36,219 nt of DNA from Azotobacter beijerinckii (GTDB lineage Bacteria; Pseudomonadota; Gammaproteobacteria; Pseudomonadales; Pseudomonadaceae), in NCBI RefSeq assembly GCF_900110885.1, contig NZ_FOFJ01000039.1, positions 1 to 36,219 on the forward strand. The letters run 5' to 3'. How positions within the stretch are numbered: position 1 is the stretch's first letter; the number at the start of each line of letters is the position of its first letter. Below are positions 1 to 6,973 of this stretch, in pieces. The translations under genes were made by a program, and so were the position numbers. The notes below the pieces were generated by a model. The model searched no databases. It was given only the letters and a program-made list of their open reading frames with translations, and had not been told where the DNA came from.

Positions 1-405
1 ACGGCCGAACTGGCTCTTGGGCTTGCCGTCGAAGTCGTAGCCGCGCCGCGGGATGATGCCGTTACCCGCCATGCCGTTGCCGACCCGCCCGTCGCCGCCG
101 TCCATCTTGAAGCCGAACTGGCCGCGCACGTCCAGGCCGAAACCCACCACCCCGGGCGTGAAGCCGGACTCGAAGTTGGCGATCACGCCGTGCGCCCACT
201 CGGCGCGCAGGTGCTTCTTCTCGCCGGTCTGCGGGTTGTTGAAGGTGTCGCCATGGCGGAAGTCCTGGCTGAAGTAGATGTTGCGGTTGAGCACATTCAC
301 GGTCGCCCCCTCGAGAAAGCCCTCTCCGTCGGCGGCGACGGCCGGGATCGCCAGGACAAGGGTCAGGGACGCGGCACAGGCTGGATTCTTCTTGTTGAAA
401 CGCAT
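1..405 (-). CDS. OprD-family outer membrane porin, N-terminal part
   Basis: The reading frame starts at ATG 405 behind an AGGAA ribosome site and runs off the left edge, so only about the first 135 residues are present. The start reads MRFNKKNPACAASLTLVLAI and ends in a signal-peptidase-like AVA-A, so it should be exported. The mature start (EGFLEGATVNVLNRNIYFSQ) and the later FGFKMDGGDGRVGNG and RRGYDFDG stretches resemble the first beta-strands of OprD-type porins, which take up amino acids, peptides or aromatic acids across the outer membrane. The substrate cannot be read from this fragment. The nearest gene on the same strand is the sulfonate-type binding protein at 994, but about 590 bases separate them, so a shared job is only a guess. 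Confidence 0.85.
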   Translation of the reverse strand, partial: MRFNKKNPACAASLTLVLAIPAVAADGEGFLEGATVNVLNRNIYFSQDFRHGDTFNNPQTGEKKHLRAEWAHGVIANFESGFTPGVVGFGLDVRGQFGFKMDGGDGRVGNGMAGNGIIPRRGYDFDGKPKSQFGR

Positions 406-993
406 GGATTCATTCCTGTTGCTGGAACATGACGACCATCCCGGGGACAGGGTCGGGCCGCGAACCGGCAAAGCGGTGCCGCGTCCCGCGGTGGTTGCAC
501 GGCGGGTCGAAGGTCGATTTTCGATGGGTTAGGCGGACCGGCGCGGGCGCCGGGGGGCGTGACGGCTCAGGCCTGGCGGCCAAGCGGGTGCGGCGGTCGG
601 GATCGTCGATCCATAGTTCCTACCTCGGGCCGGTCGTTCCGGCCGAATCGCTCTTGTTCTTGTTCTGGTTCTGCGCGCGGGCCCGCGGGAAACAGCGCAG
701 CGGCGACCGGCCCGGCAAGAATACTGCCCCTCCCCCCCCTAGGTGCTCCCCCCCAGGTGGGTAGTCGCGGCATACCGGCGAGATACGCGGCGGCCTCTTT
801 CGACAGCCCGGCCGGAGAGCCCACGCGAAGAAATCCCGAGGAGTGACGCCGGGCGGCATTCACCCTACGGCAGGCGCATCGAAATCGAGAGGTTGCAAGC
901 GGCTGGAGGAAAGCGGCAGGCGCCGGCTGTTCCGGCGCGTGGGAGAGAGGAAAGGATGGATTCGTCCAACCGCGGAAGGCGGCAGCCTCAGGA
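406..993. other. 588-base non-coding region upstream of the porin
   Basis: I see no credible gene here; the open frames are short, proline/arginine-rich and lack ribosome sites. What can be seen is a 6-bp hairpin at 628-644 with a 5-base loop, a run of C tracts at 727-754 that is G-rich on the minus strand, and a 7-bp hairpin at 920-938. The porin promoter should lie near 430-520, but I could not find a convincing -35/-10 pair. Confidence 0.5.
920..938 (-). terminator. Hairpin downstream of the sulfonate-binding-protein gene
   Basis: A perfect 7-bp stem (GCGCCGG and its complement) encloses a 5-base loop about 55 bases after the stop codon of the gene at 994-1956. On the minus strand only a pyrimidine-rich stretch follows and not a clean T run, so it may be a weak or factor-assisted terminator. 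Confidence 0.35.
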
Positions 994-1956
994 CTATTGC
1001 GGCGCTTTCCAGACGATGTCTTGGACCTTCACCGGCCTGGGAATCAGCTTCTGCTCGTAGAAGGTATCGGCCACTTTCTGCTGCACCGCGACGATCTCCG
1101 CCGACAGGGGCTGCACGCCATAGCGGGCGCGCTCCTGCCAACGGGTCAGGACGTCCTCGGGCAGCCCCAGTTGCGGGGCGAGCAGTCGCGCCACGCCGCC
1201 TGGGTTGTCGTTGGCCCAGGCGCCGGCCTTGGCCAGTTCGCCCAGGAGCGCTTCGAGCAGCTTCGGATTGGCCTCGGCAAAGGCCCGCGAAGCCTCGTAG
1301 AAGGCGTTGGTCTGCGACAGCCCTTCGTAGTTGCCCAGCACCCTGACCGCTCCGCCTTTCTCGATGGCTGCCAGGTAGGGGTCCCATACCGACCAGGCAT
1401 CGACACTGCGGTTCTCGAAGGCCGCCCGGGCGTCGGCCGGCGGCAGGTAGACCGGCTGGATGTCGGCAAAGCTCAACCCAACCTTGGCCAGCGAGGCCAC
1501 CAGCAGGTAGTTGGCGCTGGAGCCCTTCTGCACCGCCACCTTCTTGCCCTTGAGCCCGGCGATGTCGGCGATGGACGAATCCTTGTGGGTGAGGATCGCC
1601 TCTGTCCTCTGCGCGTGGGGCTCGGCGCCGACATAGACCAGGTCGATGCCGGCCGCTTGGGCGAAGATCGGCGGCGGCGAGCCGGTGTAGCCGAAATCGA
1701 CGCTGCCGGCGTTCAGGGCCTCAAGCAGTTGCGGACCCGCCTGGAATTCGTGCCAGGTCACCCGGTAGCCCTGCTCGCCCAGGGACTTCTCCAGAACGCC
1801 CTGGGACTTCAGCACCGCCAGCAGACCGCCGCCCTTCTGGAAGCCGATCTTCAAGGTCGGCGGCTCGGCGCTGGCCAGCCCGGACACGCCGAGCGCCAGA
1901 CCGGCGACCACGGTCAGAGCGCCCAGCAGACGCCGATGGAAAGTGATGGAACGCAT
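994..1956 (-). CDS. Aliphatic sulfonate-type ABC transporter periplasmic binding protein (SsuA-like)
   Basis: This 320-residue protein starts at ATG 1956 behind AAGGAG with an 8-base gap; a longer frame from 2004 lacks such support. Residues 1-30 form a signal peptide ending ASA-E. The mature protein has the SsuA pattern: LKIGFQKGG, then the binding-site stretches FGYTGSPPPIFAQAAG and KGKKVAVQKGSSANYLL, and the highly typical VYLPPADARAAFENRSVDAW. Such proteins bind alkanesulfonates or taurine-like compounds in the periplasm and hand them to an ABC permease during sulfur limitation. No permease, ATPase or FMN monooxygenase gene is next to it, so it is either an orphan or serves a transporter encoded elsewhere. 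The AT-rich DNA upstream would suit a CysB-type activator, but I identify no site. Confidence 0.85.
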   Translation of the reverse strand: MRSITFHRRLLGALTVVAGLALGVSGLASAEPPTLKIGFQKGGGLLAVLKSQGVLEKSLGEQGYRVTWHEFQAGPQLLEALNAGSVDFGYTGSPPPIFAQAAGIDLVYVGAEPHAQRTEAILTHKDSSIADIAGLKGKKVAVQKGSSANYLLVASLAKVGLSFADIQPVYLPPADARAAFENRSVDAWSVWDPYLAAIEKGGAVRVLGNYEGLSQTNAFYEASRAFAEANPKLLEALLGELAKAGAWANDNPGGVARLLAPQLGLPEDVLTRWQERARYGVQPLSAEIVAVQQKVADTFYEQKLIPRPVKVQDIVWKAPQ

Positions 1957-2324
1957 TTTCGAACTCCTTCTGCCTGGATCGGCCTGCGCCCCCGCGCAAA
2001 CCACCGAGAAGGTAGGGAGCCTAAATCTTTTATCCGATTTCGATCTAATAAATTATTAAACTAATAACCTTTATATCTTTTCTAACCGAAAAGCCATCAC
2101 GACGCGGTGACCGTCCCCGAGCGATGCGACAAAAATCATTCGCGCAACAAAAACCACGATTACAGCCATTAATCGACACCAAAAACCAATAAAAAACATA
2201 AATTAATAATAAAAAACCAATTTTTATAGAATACTTGCAATATATCCAAACAAAATACTAGCGTGTCGCCGCAAATGATGGCCAGCGCCTCTCGACAGGC
2301 GCGTCGCAGCTCTCGGGAGACACC
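1957..2324. other. AT-rich divergent region between the sulfonate-binding-protein gene and leuA
   Basis: This 368-base region holds the promoters of two divergent genes. From about 2020 to 2265 it is strikingly AT-rich compared with the GC-rich surroundings, with A and T runs near 2040-2080 and 2170-2235. That composition suits bent DNA, a nucleoid-protein target or a UP element. The last 60 bases are GC-rich again and form the leuA leader. No protein-coding gene of normal size is visible. Confidence 0.6.
2203..2232 (+). promoter_or_regulatory. Candidate leuA promoter
   Basis: TTAATA at 2203-2208 (4 of 6 to the -35 consensus) lies 18 bases before TAGAAT at 2227-2232 (5 of 6 to TATAAT). Transcription would start near 2239 and give a leader of about 85 bases. 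Other AT-rich hexamers nearby could serve instead, so this is the best of several candidates. Confidence 0.35.
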
Positions 2325-2328
2325 ATGA
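2275..2328 (+). other. Possible 17-codon leader ORF and hairpin before leuA
   Basis: A short frame opens with two ATG codons at 2275 and 2278 and stops at TGA 2326-2328, which overlaps the leuA ATG at 2325 as ATGA. It has no leucine codons and no clear ribosome site. Within it, GCGCCT at 2285-2290 pairs perfectly with AGGCGC at 2297-2302 around a 6-base loop, just upstream of the leuA ribosome site. It could couple translation into leuA or simply be chance. Confidence 0.3.
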
Positions 2329-3998
2329 CCATGCTCAAAGACCCGTCGCAGAAATACCGTCCCTTCGCACCGATCGCCCTGCGCGACCGCACCTGGCCGG
2401 ACCGGGTGATCGACAAGGCGCCGCTCTGGTGCAGCTCCGACCTGCGCGACGGCAACCAGTCGCTGATCGAGCCGATGGACGCGGTGAAGAAGCTGCGGTT
2501 CTTCAAGACCCTGGTGCAGGTCGGCGTCAAGGAGATCGAGGTGGGCTTCCCCTCGGCCTCGCAGACCGACTTCGACTTCGTGCGCACCCTGATCGAGGAC
2601 GGCCACATCCCCGACGACGTGACCATCCAGGTGCTGACCCAGGCCCGCGAGGACCTGATTGCCCGCACCTTCGAGTCGCTCAAGGGCGCCAAGCGGGCCA
2701 TCGTCCACTACTACAACGCCACCGCGCCGAGCTTCCGGCGCATCGTCTTCAACCAAGACCAGGCCGGGGTGGTGGAGATCGCCGTCAACGCGGCGCAGAT
2801 CATCAAGCGCCTGGCCGACGCCAGCCCGGAAACCGCCTGGCGCTTCGAGTACTCGCCGGAAGTGTTCAGCTCCACCGAGACCGAGTTCGCCGTCGAGGTG
2901 TGCAACGCGGTGGTCGCGGTATTCCAGCCGACCCCGGACCACAAGCTGATCCTCAACCTGCCGGCGACCATCGAGGCGGCCACGCCGAACGTCTACGCCG
3001 ACCAGATCGAATGGTTCTGCCGCCACGTCGAGCGCCGCGACAGCGTGCTGGTCAGCCTGCACACCCACAACGACCGCGGCACCGGCGTGGCCGCCAGCGA
3101 GCTGGGCCTGATGGCCGGTGCCGACCGCGTGGAAGGTTGCCTGTTCGGCAACGGCGAGCGCACCGGCAACGTCGACCTGGTGACCCTGGCGCTGAACCTC
3201 TACACCCAGGGCGTCGACCCCGAGCTGGACTTCTCCGACATCGACGCGGTGCGCAAGGTGGTCGAGGAATGCAACCAGCTGCCGGTGCACCCGCGCCATC
3301 CCTACGTCGGCGACCTGGTGCACACCGCCTTCTCCGGCTCGCACCAGGACGCGATCCGCAAGGGCTTCGCCCAGCAGGACCCGAACGGCGTCTGGGAAGT
3401 GCCCTACCTGCCGATCGATCCGGCCGACATCGGCCGCAGCTACGAGGCGGTGATCCGCGTCAACAGCCAGTCAGGCAAGGGCGGCATCGCCTACCTGCTC
3501 GAGCAGGAATACGGGATCAGCCTGCCGCGGCGCATGCAGATCGAGTTCAGCCAGGTGGTGCAGAAGGAAACCGACCGCCTCGGCCTGGAGCTGAGCGCCG
3601 CACAGATCCACGCCCTGCTCGAGGCCGAATACCTACAGGCCACCGCGCCCTACACCCTGAAGGGCCATCGCCTGCAGGAGGAAAACGGCACCTGCGCGCT
3701 GGACGTGGAAGTCGTCGACGGCGGCGAGGCCCGCCACTGGCGCGGTATCGGCAAGGGTCCGCTGGAAGCGCTGGCCGCCGCCCTGCCGGTCGCGGTGGAG
3801 ATCATGGACTTCCACGAGCACGCCATCGGCTCCGGCAGCCAGGCCAAGGCCGCGGCCTACGTCGAACTGCGCCTCGACGGCCAGCGTCCGGTGCATGGCC
3901 TGGGCATCGACGGCAACCTGACCACCGCGAGCATCCGCGCGCTGTTCAGCGCCCTCAACCGCGCCCTCGGCCAGCAGGCCGCGGCACGGGCGGCCTGA
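2325..3998 (+). CDS. leuA: 2-isopropylmalate synthase, class II
   Basis: LeuA condenses acetyl-CoA with 2-oxoisovalerate to give 2-isopropylmalate, the committed step of leucine synthesis in the cytoplasm. At 557 residues this is the long class II form found in Pseudomonas. The TIM barrel carries the metal- and substrate-binding stretch SSDLRDGNQS (R41, D42) and the metal-binding HTHND at residues 246-250, followed by the FGNGERTGNVDLVT motif. The last 120 or so residues form the LeuA dimer domain, which binds leucine for feedback inhibition. The start at 2325 follows GGGAGA by four bases; a second in-frame ATG at 2331 has more normal spacing, so either could be used. It is a single-gene unit: a hairpin follows and leuCDB are absent. 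Expression may depend on the AT-rich leader upstream. Confidence 0.96.
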   Translation: MTMLKDPSQKYRPFAPIALRDRTWPDRVIDKAPLWCSSDLRDGNQSLIEPMDAVKKLRFFKTLVQVGVKEIEVGFPSASQTDFDFVRTLIEDGHIPDDVTIQVLTQAREDLIARTFESLKGAKRAIVHYYNATAPSFRRIVFNQDQAGVVEIAVNAAQIIKRLADASPETAWRFEYSPEVFSSTETEFAVEVCNAVVAVFQPTPDHKLILNLPATIEAATPNVYADQIEWFCRHVERRDSVLVSLHTHNDRGTGVAASELGLMAGADRVEGCLFGNGERTGNVDLVTLALNLYTQGVDPELDFSDIDAVRKVVEECNQLPVHPRHPYVGDLVHTAFSGSHQDAIRKGFAQQDPNGVWEVPYLPIDPADIGRSYEAVIRVNSQSGKGGIAYLLEQEYGISLPRRMQIEFSQVVQKETDRLGLELSAAQIHALLEAEYLQATAPYTLKGHRLQEENGTCALDVEVVDGGEARHWRGIGKGPLEALAAALPVAVEIMDFHEHAIGSGSQAKAAAYVELRLDGQRPVHGLGIDGNLTTASIRALFSALNRALGQQAAARAA

Positions 3999-4012
3999 GC
4001 CGCCGCACCCTC

Positions 4013-4043
4013 GACGCCGCAGCGGGCTAACCCCCGCGGCGTC
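4013..4043 (+). terminator. Hairpin after leuA
   Basis: GACGCCGC at 4013-4020 pairs perfectly with GCGGCGTC at 4036-4043, with further GGG/CCC pairing inside. It starts 15 bases after the leuA stop. No T run follows, so its strength as a terminator is uncertain. Confidence 0.45.
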
Positions 4044-4089
4044 CCCCGCCGAAGGCAACGCAGGTGCCTCCTCCGCAGGCATCGCTCCC

Positions 4090-4128
4090 GTAGGAGCCCG
4101 TTTGCTGGCGATCCGCCCCCGCCAGCAA
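4090..4128. repeat. REP-like palindrome, diverged copy
   Basis: The sequence begins GTAGGAGCC, as the intact copy at 7819 does, and then forms a perfect 9-bp stem (TTGCTGGCG at 4102-4110, CGCCAGCAA at 4120-4128) around a 9-base loop. The outer arm is mutated on the right side. Such elements are dispersed between genes in Pseudomonas-type genomes. Confidence 0.7.
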
Positions 4129-4310
4129 GGACCGGGTACCCCCTCTGCACCTGCCAGTGCACGTGCACGACCGCAGATCCGCGCCATCGGCGCGCCTGGA
4201 TATGCCGGTTTCTTCTAACGAACCGCAATCCGTGTGAATTTCTTCCCATAACCGGCTAACATTCGGCCCATCGGCATGGACGCTCGTACCATATCAACCG
4301 CGAGAGTCCC

Positions 4311-5006
4311 ATGCGCCGTTTCGTTTTCCTCCTATTGCTCCTGCTGCCGTTCTCCCTGGTTCACGCCGAGGCCCCACGGACCTTCCGCGAGGCGAAGAAG
4401 ATCGCCTGGAAGATCTATGCCGAGCGGCCGGTGGACTTCTATTGCCACTGCGCCTACCAGGGCAACCGCATCGACCTGGAAAGCTGCGGCTACCAGCCGC
4501 GCAAGAATGCCAACCGCGCCGGCCGCGTCGAGTGGGAGCACATCGTCCCGGCCTGGGTGATCGGCCACCAGCGCCAGTGCTGGCAGGACGGCGGGCGCAA
4601 GAACTGCACGGCCAACGACCCGGTGTTCAGCCAGGCCGAGGCCGACCTACACAACCTGGTGCCGGTGGTCGGCGAGGTGAACGGCGACCGCAGCAACTTC
4701 GGCTTCGGCATGCTGACCGAGCAGCCCACCCAATACGGCGCCTGCCCCTTCGTGATCGACTTCCAGCAGCGCACCGCCATGCCGGCGGACTACAGCCGCG
4801 GCGCCATCGCACGGACCTACCTGTACATGAGCCAGCGCTACCAGCTGCGCCTGTCCAGGCAGGACCAGCGCCTCTACGAGATCTGGAACCGCCAGTATCC
4901 GGTGAGCGAATGGGAACTCTGGCGCAACCAGCGCATCGCCTGCGTGCAGGGCAACGCCAACCCGCTGGTCGGCGAAGTGGACCTGCGCCGCTGCGGGAAG
5001 AAGTAG
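4311..5006 (+). CDS. endA: Secreted endonuclease I (EndA/Vvn family)
   Basis: This 231-residue protein belongs to the periplasmic or secreted endonuclease I family, which cuts double-stranded DNA without sequence preference using a beta-beta-alpha metal fold. Residues 1-19 are a strongly hydrophobic signal peptide ending VHA. The active-site stretch RVEWEHIVPAW carries the conserved E76 and H77, and EVNGDRSNF (residues 122-130) supplies the metal-binding asparagine. Eight cysteines in the mature protein are consistent with disulfides in an exported enzyme of this family. The length matches family members. The ribosome site GAGAG lies just before ATG 4311. A hairpin follows directly after the stop, so the gene is probably transcribed alone. 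Roles could be DNA scavenging or defence against incoming DNA; the sequence does not decide. Confidence 0.92.
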   Translation: MRRFVFLLLLLLPFSLVHAEAPRTFREAKKIAWKIYAERPVDFYCHCAYQGNRIDLESCGYQPRKNANRAGRVEWEHIVPAWVIGHQRQCWQDGGRKNCTANDPVFSQAEADLHNLVPVVGEVNGDRSNFGFGMLTEQPTQYGACPFVIDFQQRTAMPADYSRGAIARTYLYMSQRYQLRLSRQDQRLYEIWNRQYPVSEWELWRNQRIACVQGNANPLVGEVDLRRCGKK

Positions 5007-5042
5007 CCCGCCGCCAGCGGCTTGCCAAGCCGTCCGGGCGGG
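5007..5042 (+). terminator. Terminator hairpin after endA
   Basis: CCCGCC at 5007-5012 pairs with GGCGGG at 5037-5042 and encloses an inner perfect stem (CGGCTT/AAGCCG, 5018-5032) with a 3-base loop. It begins directly after the endA stop codon. The downstream tail is only weakly T-rich. Confidence 0.5.
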
Positions 5043-5084
5043 TGCTAATTCTCGCCCGGCCCCATAGCCCAGGCGAGGAACGCC

Positions 5085-5720
5085 ATGCAGCGCAACCGAC
5101 TTCTCGCGACACTCGGCCTGAGCGTCCTAGCCGCCCTGCTCGCCTCCGGCATCGCGCCCTACGACCGGGCGACCTGGCTGCTGGAGGTCGCGCCCGTGCT
5201 GGTCGCCGCGCCGCTGCTGGCGTTCACGTACGGACGTTTTCCGCTGACCACCCTGCTCTACCTGCTGATCGCCGCCCACGCCCTGGTGCTGATCCTCGGC
5301 GGCGCCTACACCTACGCGCGGGTGCCACCGGGCTTCTGGGTGCAGGAGCTGTTCGGGCTGAGCCGCAATCCCTACGACAAACTCGGCCACTTCATGCAGG
5401 GCCTGGTGCCGGCACTGGTCGCCCGGGAAATCCTGCTGCGCGGCCGCTATCTGGCCAACGGGCGGATGCTGGCTTTCCTCTGCCTGTGCGTGGCGCTGGC
5501 GATCAGCGCCGTCTACGAGTTGATCGAGTGGTGGGTGGCGCTGATCGCCGGGCAGGGTGCGATCGAATTCCTCGGCACCCAGGGCGATCCCTGGGACACC
5601 CAGTCGGACATCTGCTGGGCACTGATCGGCGCCGGCAGCGCGCTACTCGGCCTCGCCCGCCTGCAGGACCGGCAGATCGCCGCACTGGAGCACTCAGCAC
5701 ATGGCCGAGGGCAGGGTTAG
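5085..5720 (+). CDS. YjdF-like integral membrane protein (DUF2238)
   Basis: This 211-residue, very hydrophobic protein has about five to six membrane segments (near 7-23, 31-48, 55-75, 103-117, 128-148 and 172-190). The conserved stretches NPYDKLGHFMQGLVPA, YELIEWW and GTQGDPWDTQSD identify the DUF2238/YjdF inner-membrane family, whose function is unknown to me. The polar H, E and D residues in or beside the membrane segments resemble a transport or catalytic site, but that is inference. It starts at ATG 5085 behind GAGGAA. Its 3' end overlaps the convergent flavin reductase gene by 27 bases. Confidence 0.85.
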   Translation: MQRNRLLATLGLSVLAALLASGIAPYDRATWLLEVAPVLVAAPLLAFTYGRFPLTTLLYLLIAAHALVLILGGAYTYARVPPGFWVQELFGLSRNPYDKLGHFMQGLVPALVAREILLRGRYLANGRMLAFLCLCVALAISAVYELIEWWVALIAGQGAIEFLGTQGDPWDTQSDICWALIGAGSALLGLARLQDRQIAALEHSAHGRGQG

Positions 5721-6227
5721 CTCCTCGCCGGCCACCATGAAGGTACCGAAGCCGCGATGATGCAGGGTGCGCGGCGCGCTCACCGACGGGTCGTGCCAGG
5801 CCTGCAGCACCTCGAGGATGAAGAAGTTGTAGCGGCCGACCAGCTGGCGATCCGCTACCCGGCATTCGAGGCTGGCAAAGCACTCGGCCAGCCGCGGCGG
5901 CGCCACCTGCGCCGAAGGCACGGCGGTCAGCGCGAAGCGGGCGAACTTGTCCACTTCGCGCCCCGAGCAGTTGCCGCAGCCGACCACCTGCTCCGCCAGC
6001 TCCACGGTCGGCACGTTGAGCACGCACTCGCCGGTCGCCTCCAGCGCCGCGAAGGAGAAGTTCGCCGCACTGACCACGCAGCCCACCAGCGGCGGCTCGA
6101 ACTCCAGCATGCAGTGCCAGGACAGCGGCATCAGATTGGCCCGACCGTCGTGGGCGGTGCCGAGCAGCAGCACCGGACCCGGTTCGAGGAGGGCGTAGAC
6201 ATCGGCGAGGGGCAGCAGGGTTTTCAT
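5694..6227 (-). CDS. Flavin reductase-like FMN-binding protein
   Basis: A 177-residue protein starting at ATG 6227 behind GGAG with a 7-base gap; the longer upstream frame has no such site. The pattern PGPVLLLGTAHDGRANLMPL, followed by a PPLVGCVVS strand and ECVLNVP, fits the split-barrel flavin reductase-like family (flavoredoxin or FMN-binding reductases). These proteins bind FMN and either supply reduced flavin to partners or act on their own substrates. A CGNCSG cluster near residue 100 could be redox-active or metal-binding. No monooxygenase partner is adjacent. It converges with and overlaps the YjdF-like gene by 27 bases at the 3' ends and is divergent from the small gene at 6305. Confidence 0.82.
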   Translation of the reverse strand: MKTLLPLADVYALLEPGPVLLLGTAHDGRANLMPLSWHCMLEFEPPLVGCVVSAANFSFAALEATGECVLNVPTVELAEQVVGCGNCSGREVDKFARFALTAVPSAQVAPPRLAECFASLECRVADRQLVGRYNFFILEVLQAWHDPSVSAPRTLHHRGFGTFMVAGEELTLPSAMC

Positions 6228-6304
6228 CGGACGCTCCAGGGCAGGGAAAAGCGGCGTTATCCGATCAACCATAGCCCCCTCTCGGCGGGCGCAAGGGGCC
6301 GCTC

Positions 6305-6493
6305 TTGAACGATGCGACAGCGACACACGACAAACCGGACCCCAGCCGCTGGGTCCTCTACCGCATCGACGACAACGGCAACGAGGTGGAGATGCACCGC
6401 TTCGCCGAACGCGCCGAAGCCGAAGCGCTGATGCGCGAGTACGAGCGGCGCGGGCACAAGCAGGCGTATCTGGTGCGGGAGCTGCGCGCCTGA
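6305..6493 (+). CDS. Small conserved-looking hypothetical protein, TTG start
   Basis: A 62-residue, soluble, charged protein. The only plausible start is TTG 6305, which follows an AAGGGG ribosome site by a normal distance. The core WVLYRIDDNGNEVEMHRF followed by a helix (AERAEAEALMREYERRG) and HKQAYLV suggests a compact beta-alpha-beta fold. The tyrosine/arginine strand followed by an alanine/glutamate helix recalls small SPOR-like or DUF-type stress proteins of Pseudomonas, but I cannot name a family. It is divergent from the flavin reductase gene, and its stop codon lies in the loop of a hairpin. Confidence 0.65.
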   Translation: MNDATATHDKPDPSRWVLYRIDDNGNEVEMHRFAERAEAEALMREYERRGHKQAYLVRELRA

Positions 6494-6505
6494 AATGGCG
6501 CGCAG
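6482..6505. terminator. Hairpin shared by two convergent genes
   Basis: CTGCGCGCC at 6482-6490 pairs perfectly with GGCGCGCAG at 6497-6505 around a 6-base loop that contains the stop codon of the small gene. It lies between that gene and the convergent repeat-protein gene, so it may terminate from either side, but no T run follows in either direction. Confidence 0.4.
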
Positions 6506-6545
6506 TACGGGATGGCCGGCACCAGACAGCGACGGCCGGTACGGC

Positions 6546-6905
6546 TCACTGGTGCTTGCCGCCCGCCTTGCTGTTCCCGCGATGTTCGTCGTGCACTTCG
6601 CCGGACCGCTCCCAACCTTCGCGACGCACCTCATCGCCCCTCTTTTGAGCTCCGTGGTACGCCGCCTCCCTCCAGGCCTGGCCTTCGCGGCGTACCTCAT
6701 CACCTCTCTTCTGACCTTCGTGCGACAACTCCCGATGATGCTCGCGGGTGGCTTCCCAGCGCTCCAAAGATTTCTCGCGCATCTGCTCCTGATGGCGCCG
6801 GGCACTTTCACGCATCATGTCGCTGGCCGGCTCGGCCATCACGGGCGCAGCAAGGCCCAGCGTACTCAGCAAGCCCAGTACGGCAAGGGTTTTCGATTTA
6901 CGCAT
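6546..6905 (-). CDS. Secreted highly charged protein with 22-residue repeats
   Basis: This 119-residue protein starts at ATG 6905 behind AGGAG. Residues 1-24 form a signal peptide ending PVMA-E, so it should be periplasmic or released. The mature part has no cysteine and is rich in R, E, H, Q and G. It contains two 22-residue units (about 61-82 and 83-104), each with the identical core QKRGDEVRREG, and a more degenerate unit before them. Twenty-two is twice eleven, a spacing seen in long amphipathic helices, so an extended charged helix is likely. I do not recognise a family and give no function. A hairpin with a T run separates it from the omega-amidase gene upstream, so it probably has its own promoter in the short gap. 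Confidence 0.75.
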   Translation of the reverse strand: MRKSKTLAVLGLLSTLGLAAPVMAEPASDMMRESARRHQEQMREKSLERWEATREHHRELSHEGQKRGDEVRREGQAWREAAYHGAQKRGDEVRREGWERSGEVHDEHRGNSKAGGKHQ

Positions 6906-6921
6906 GGATACTCCTGAATCG

Positions 6922-6955
6922 GAAAATGGGGGCACGGCAGACAGCGCCCGCCCCC
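6922..6955 (-). terminator. Terminator after the omega-amidase gene
   Basis: On the minus strand GGGGGC (6955-6950) pairs with GCCCCC (6933-6928) around a 16-base loop, followed at once by ATTTT. It starts about 20 bases after the stop codon of the gene at 6974. Confidence 0.55.
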
Positions 6956-6973
6956 TGAAGTTGCATGTTGCCA

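Larger units (their letters stand above)
3999..4310. other. Non-coding region between leuA and endA
   Basis: This 312-base stretch holds the leuA hairpin, a REP-like palindrome at 4090-4128 and, in its last 100 less GC-rich bases, presumably the endA promoter. I could not find a -35/-10 pair there that I would defend. No gene is visible. Confidence 0.5.

Noticed and set aside
465..480. Sigma-54-like promoter upstream of the porin gene on the minus strand
   Set aside because: GGCAC and TTTGC are present, but the GG and GC elements are separated by nine bases instead of the required ten. I would not call it without experimental support.
559..863. Overlapping short frames on both strands between the porin and the sulfonate-binding-protein gene
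   Set aside because: They are proline- and arginine-rich with no ribosome sites or homology that I recognise, as expected of GC-rich non-coding DNA.
2275..2328. Classic leucine attenuator before leuA
   Set aside because: The short frame has no leucine codons, and there is no terminator with a T run in the leader.
2169..3344. Long open frame antisense to leuA
   Set aside because: High-GC genomes commonly keep antisense frames open; it has low-complexity composition, no ribosome site and no recognisable domain, and leuA on the other strand is certain.
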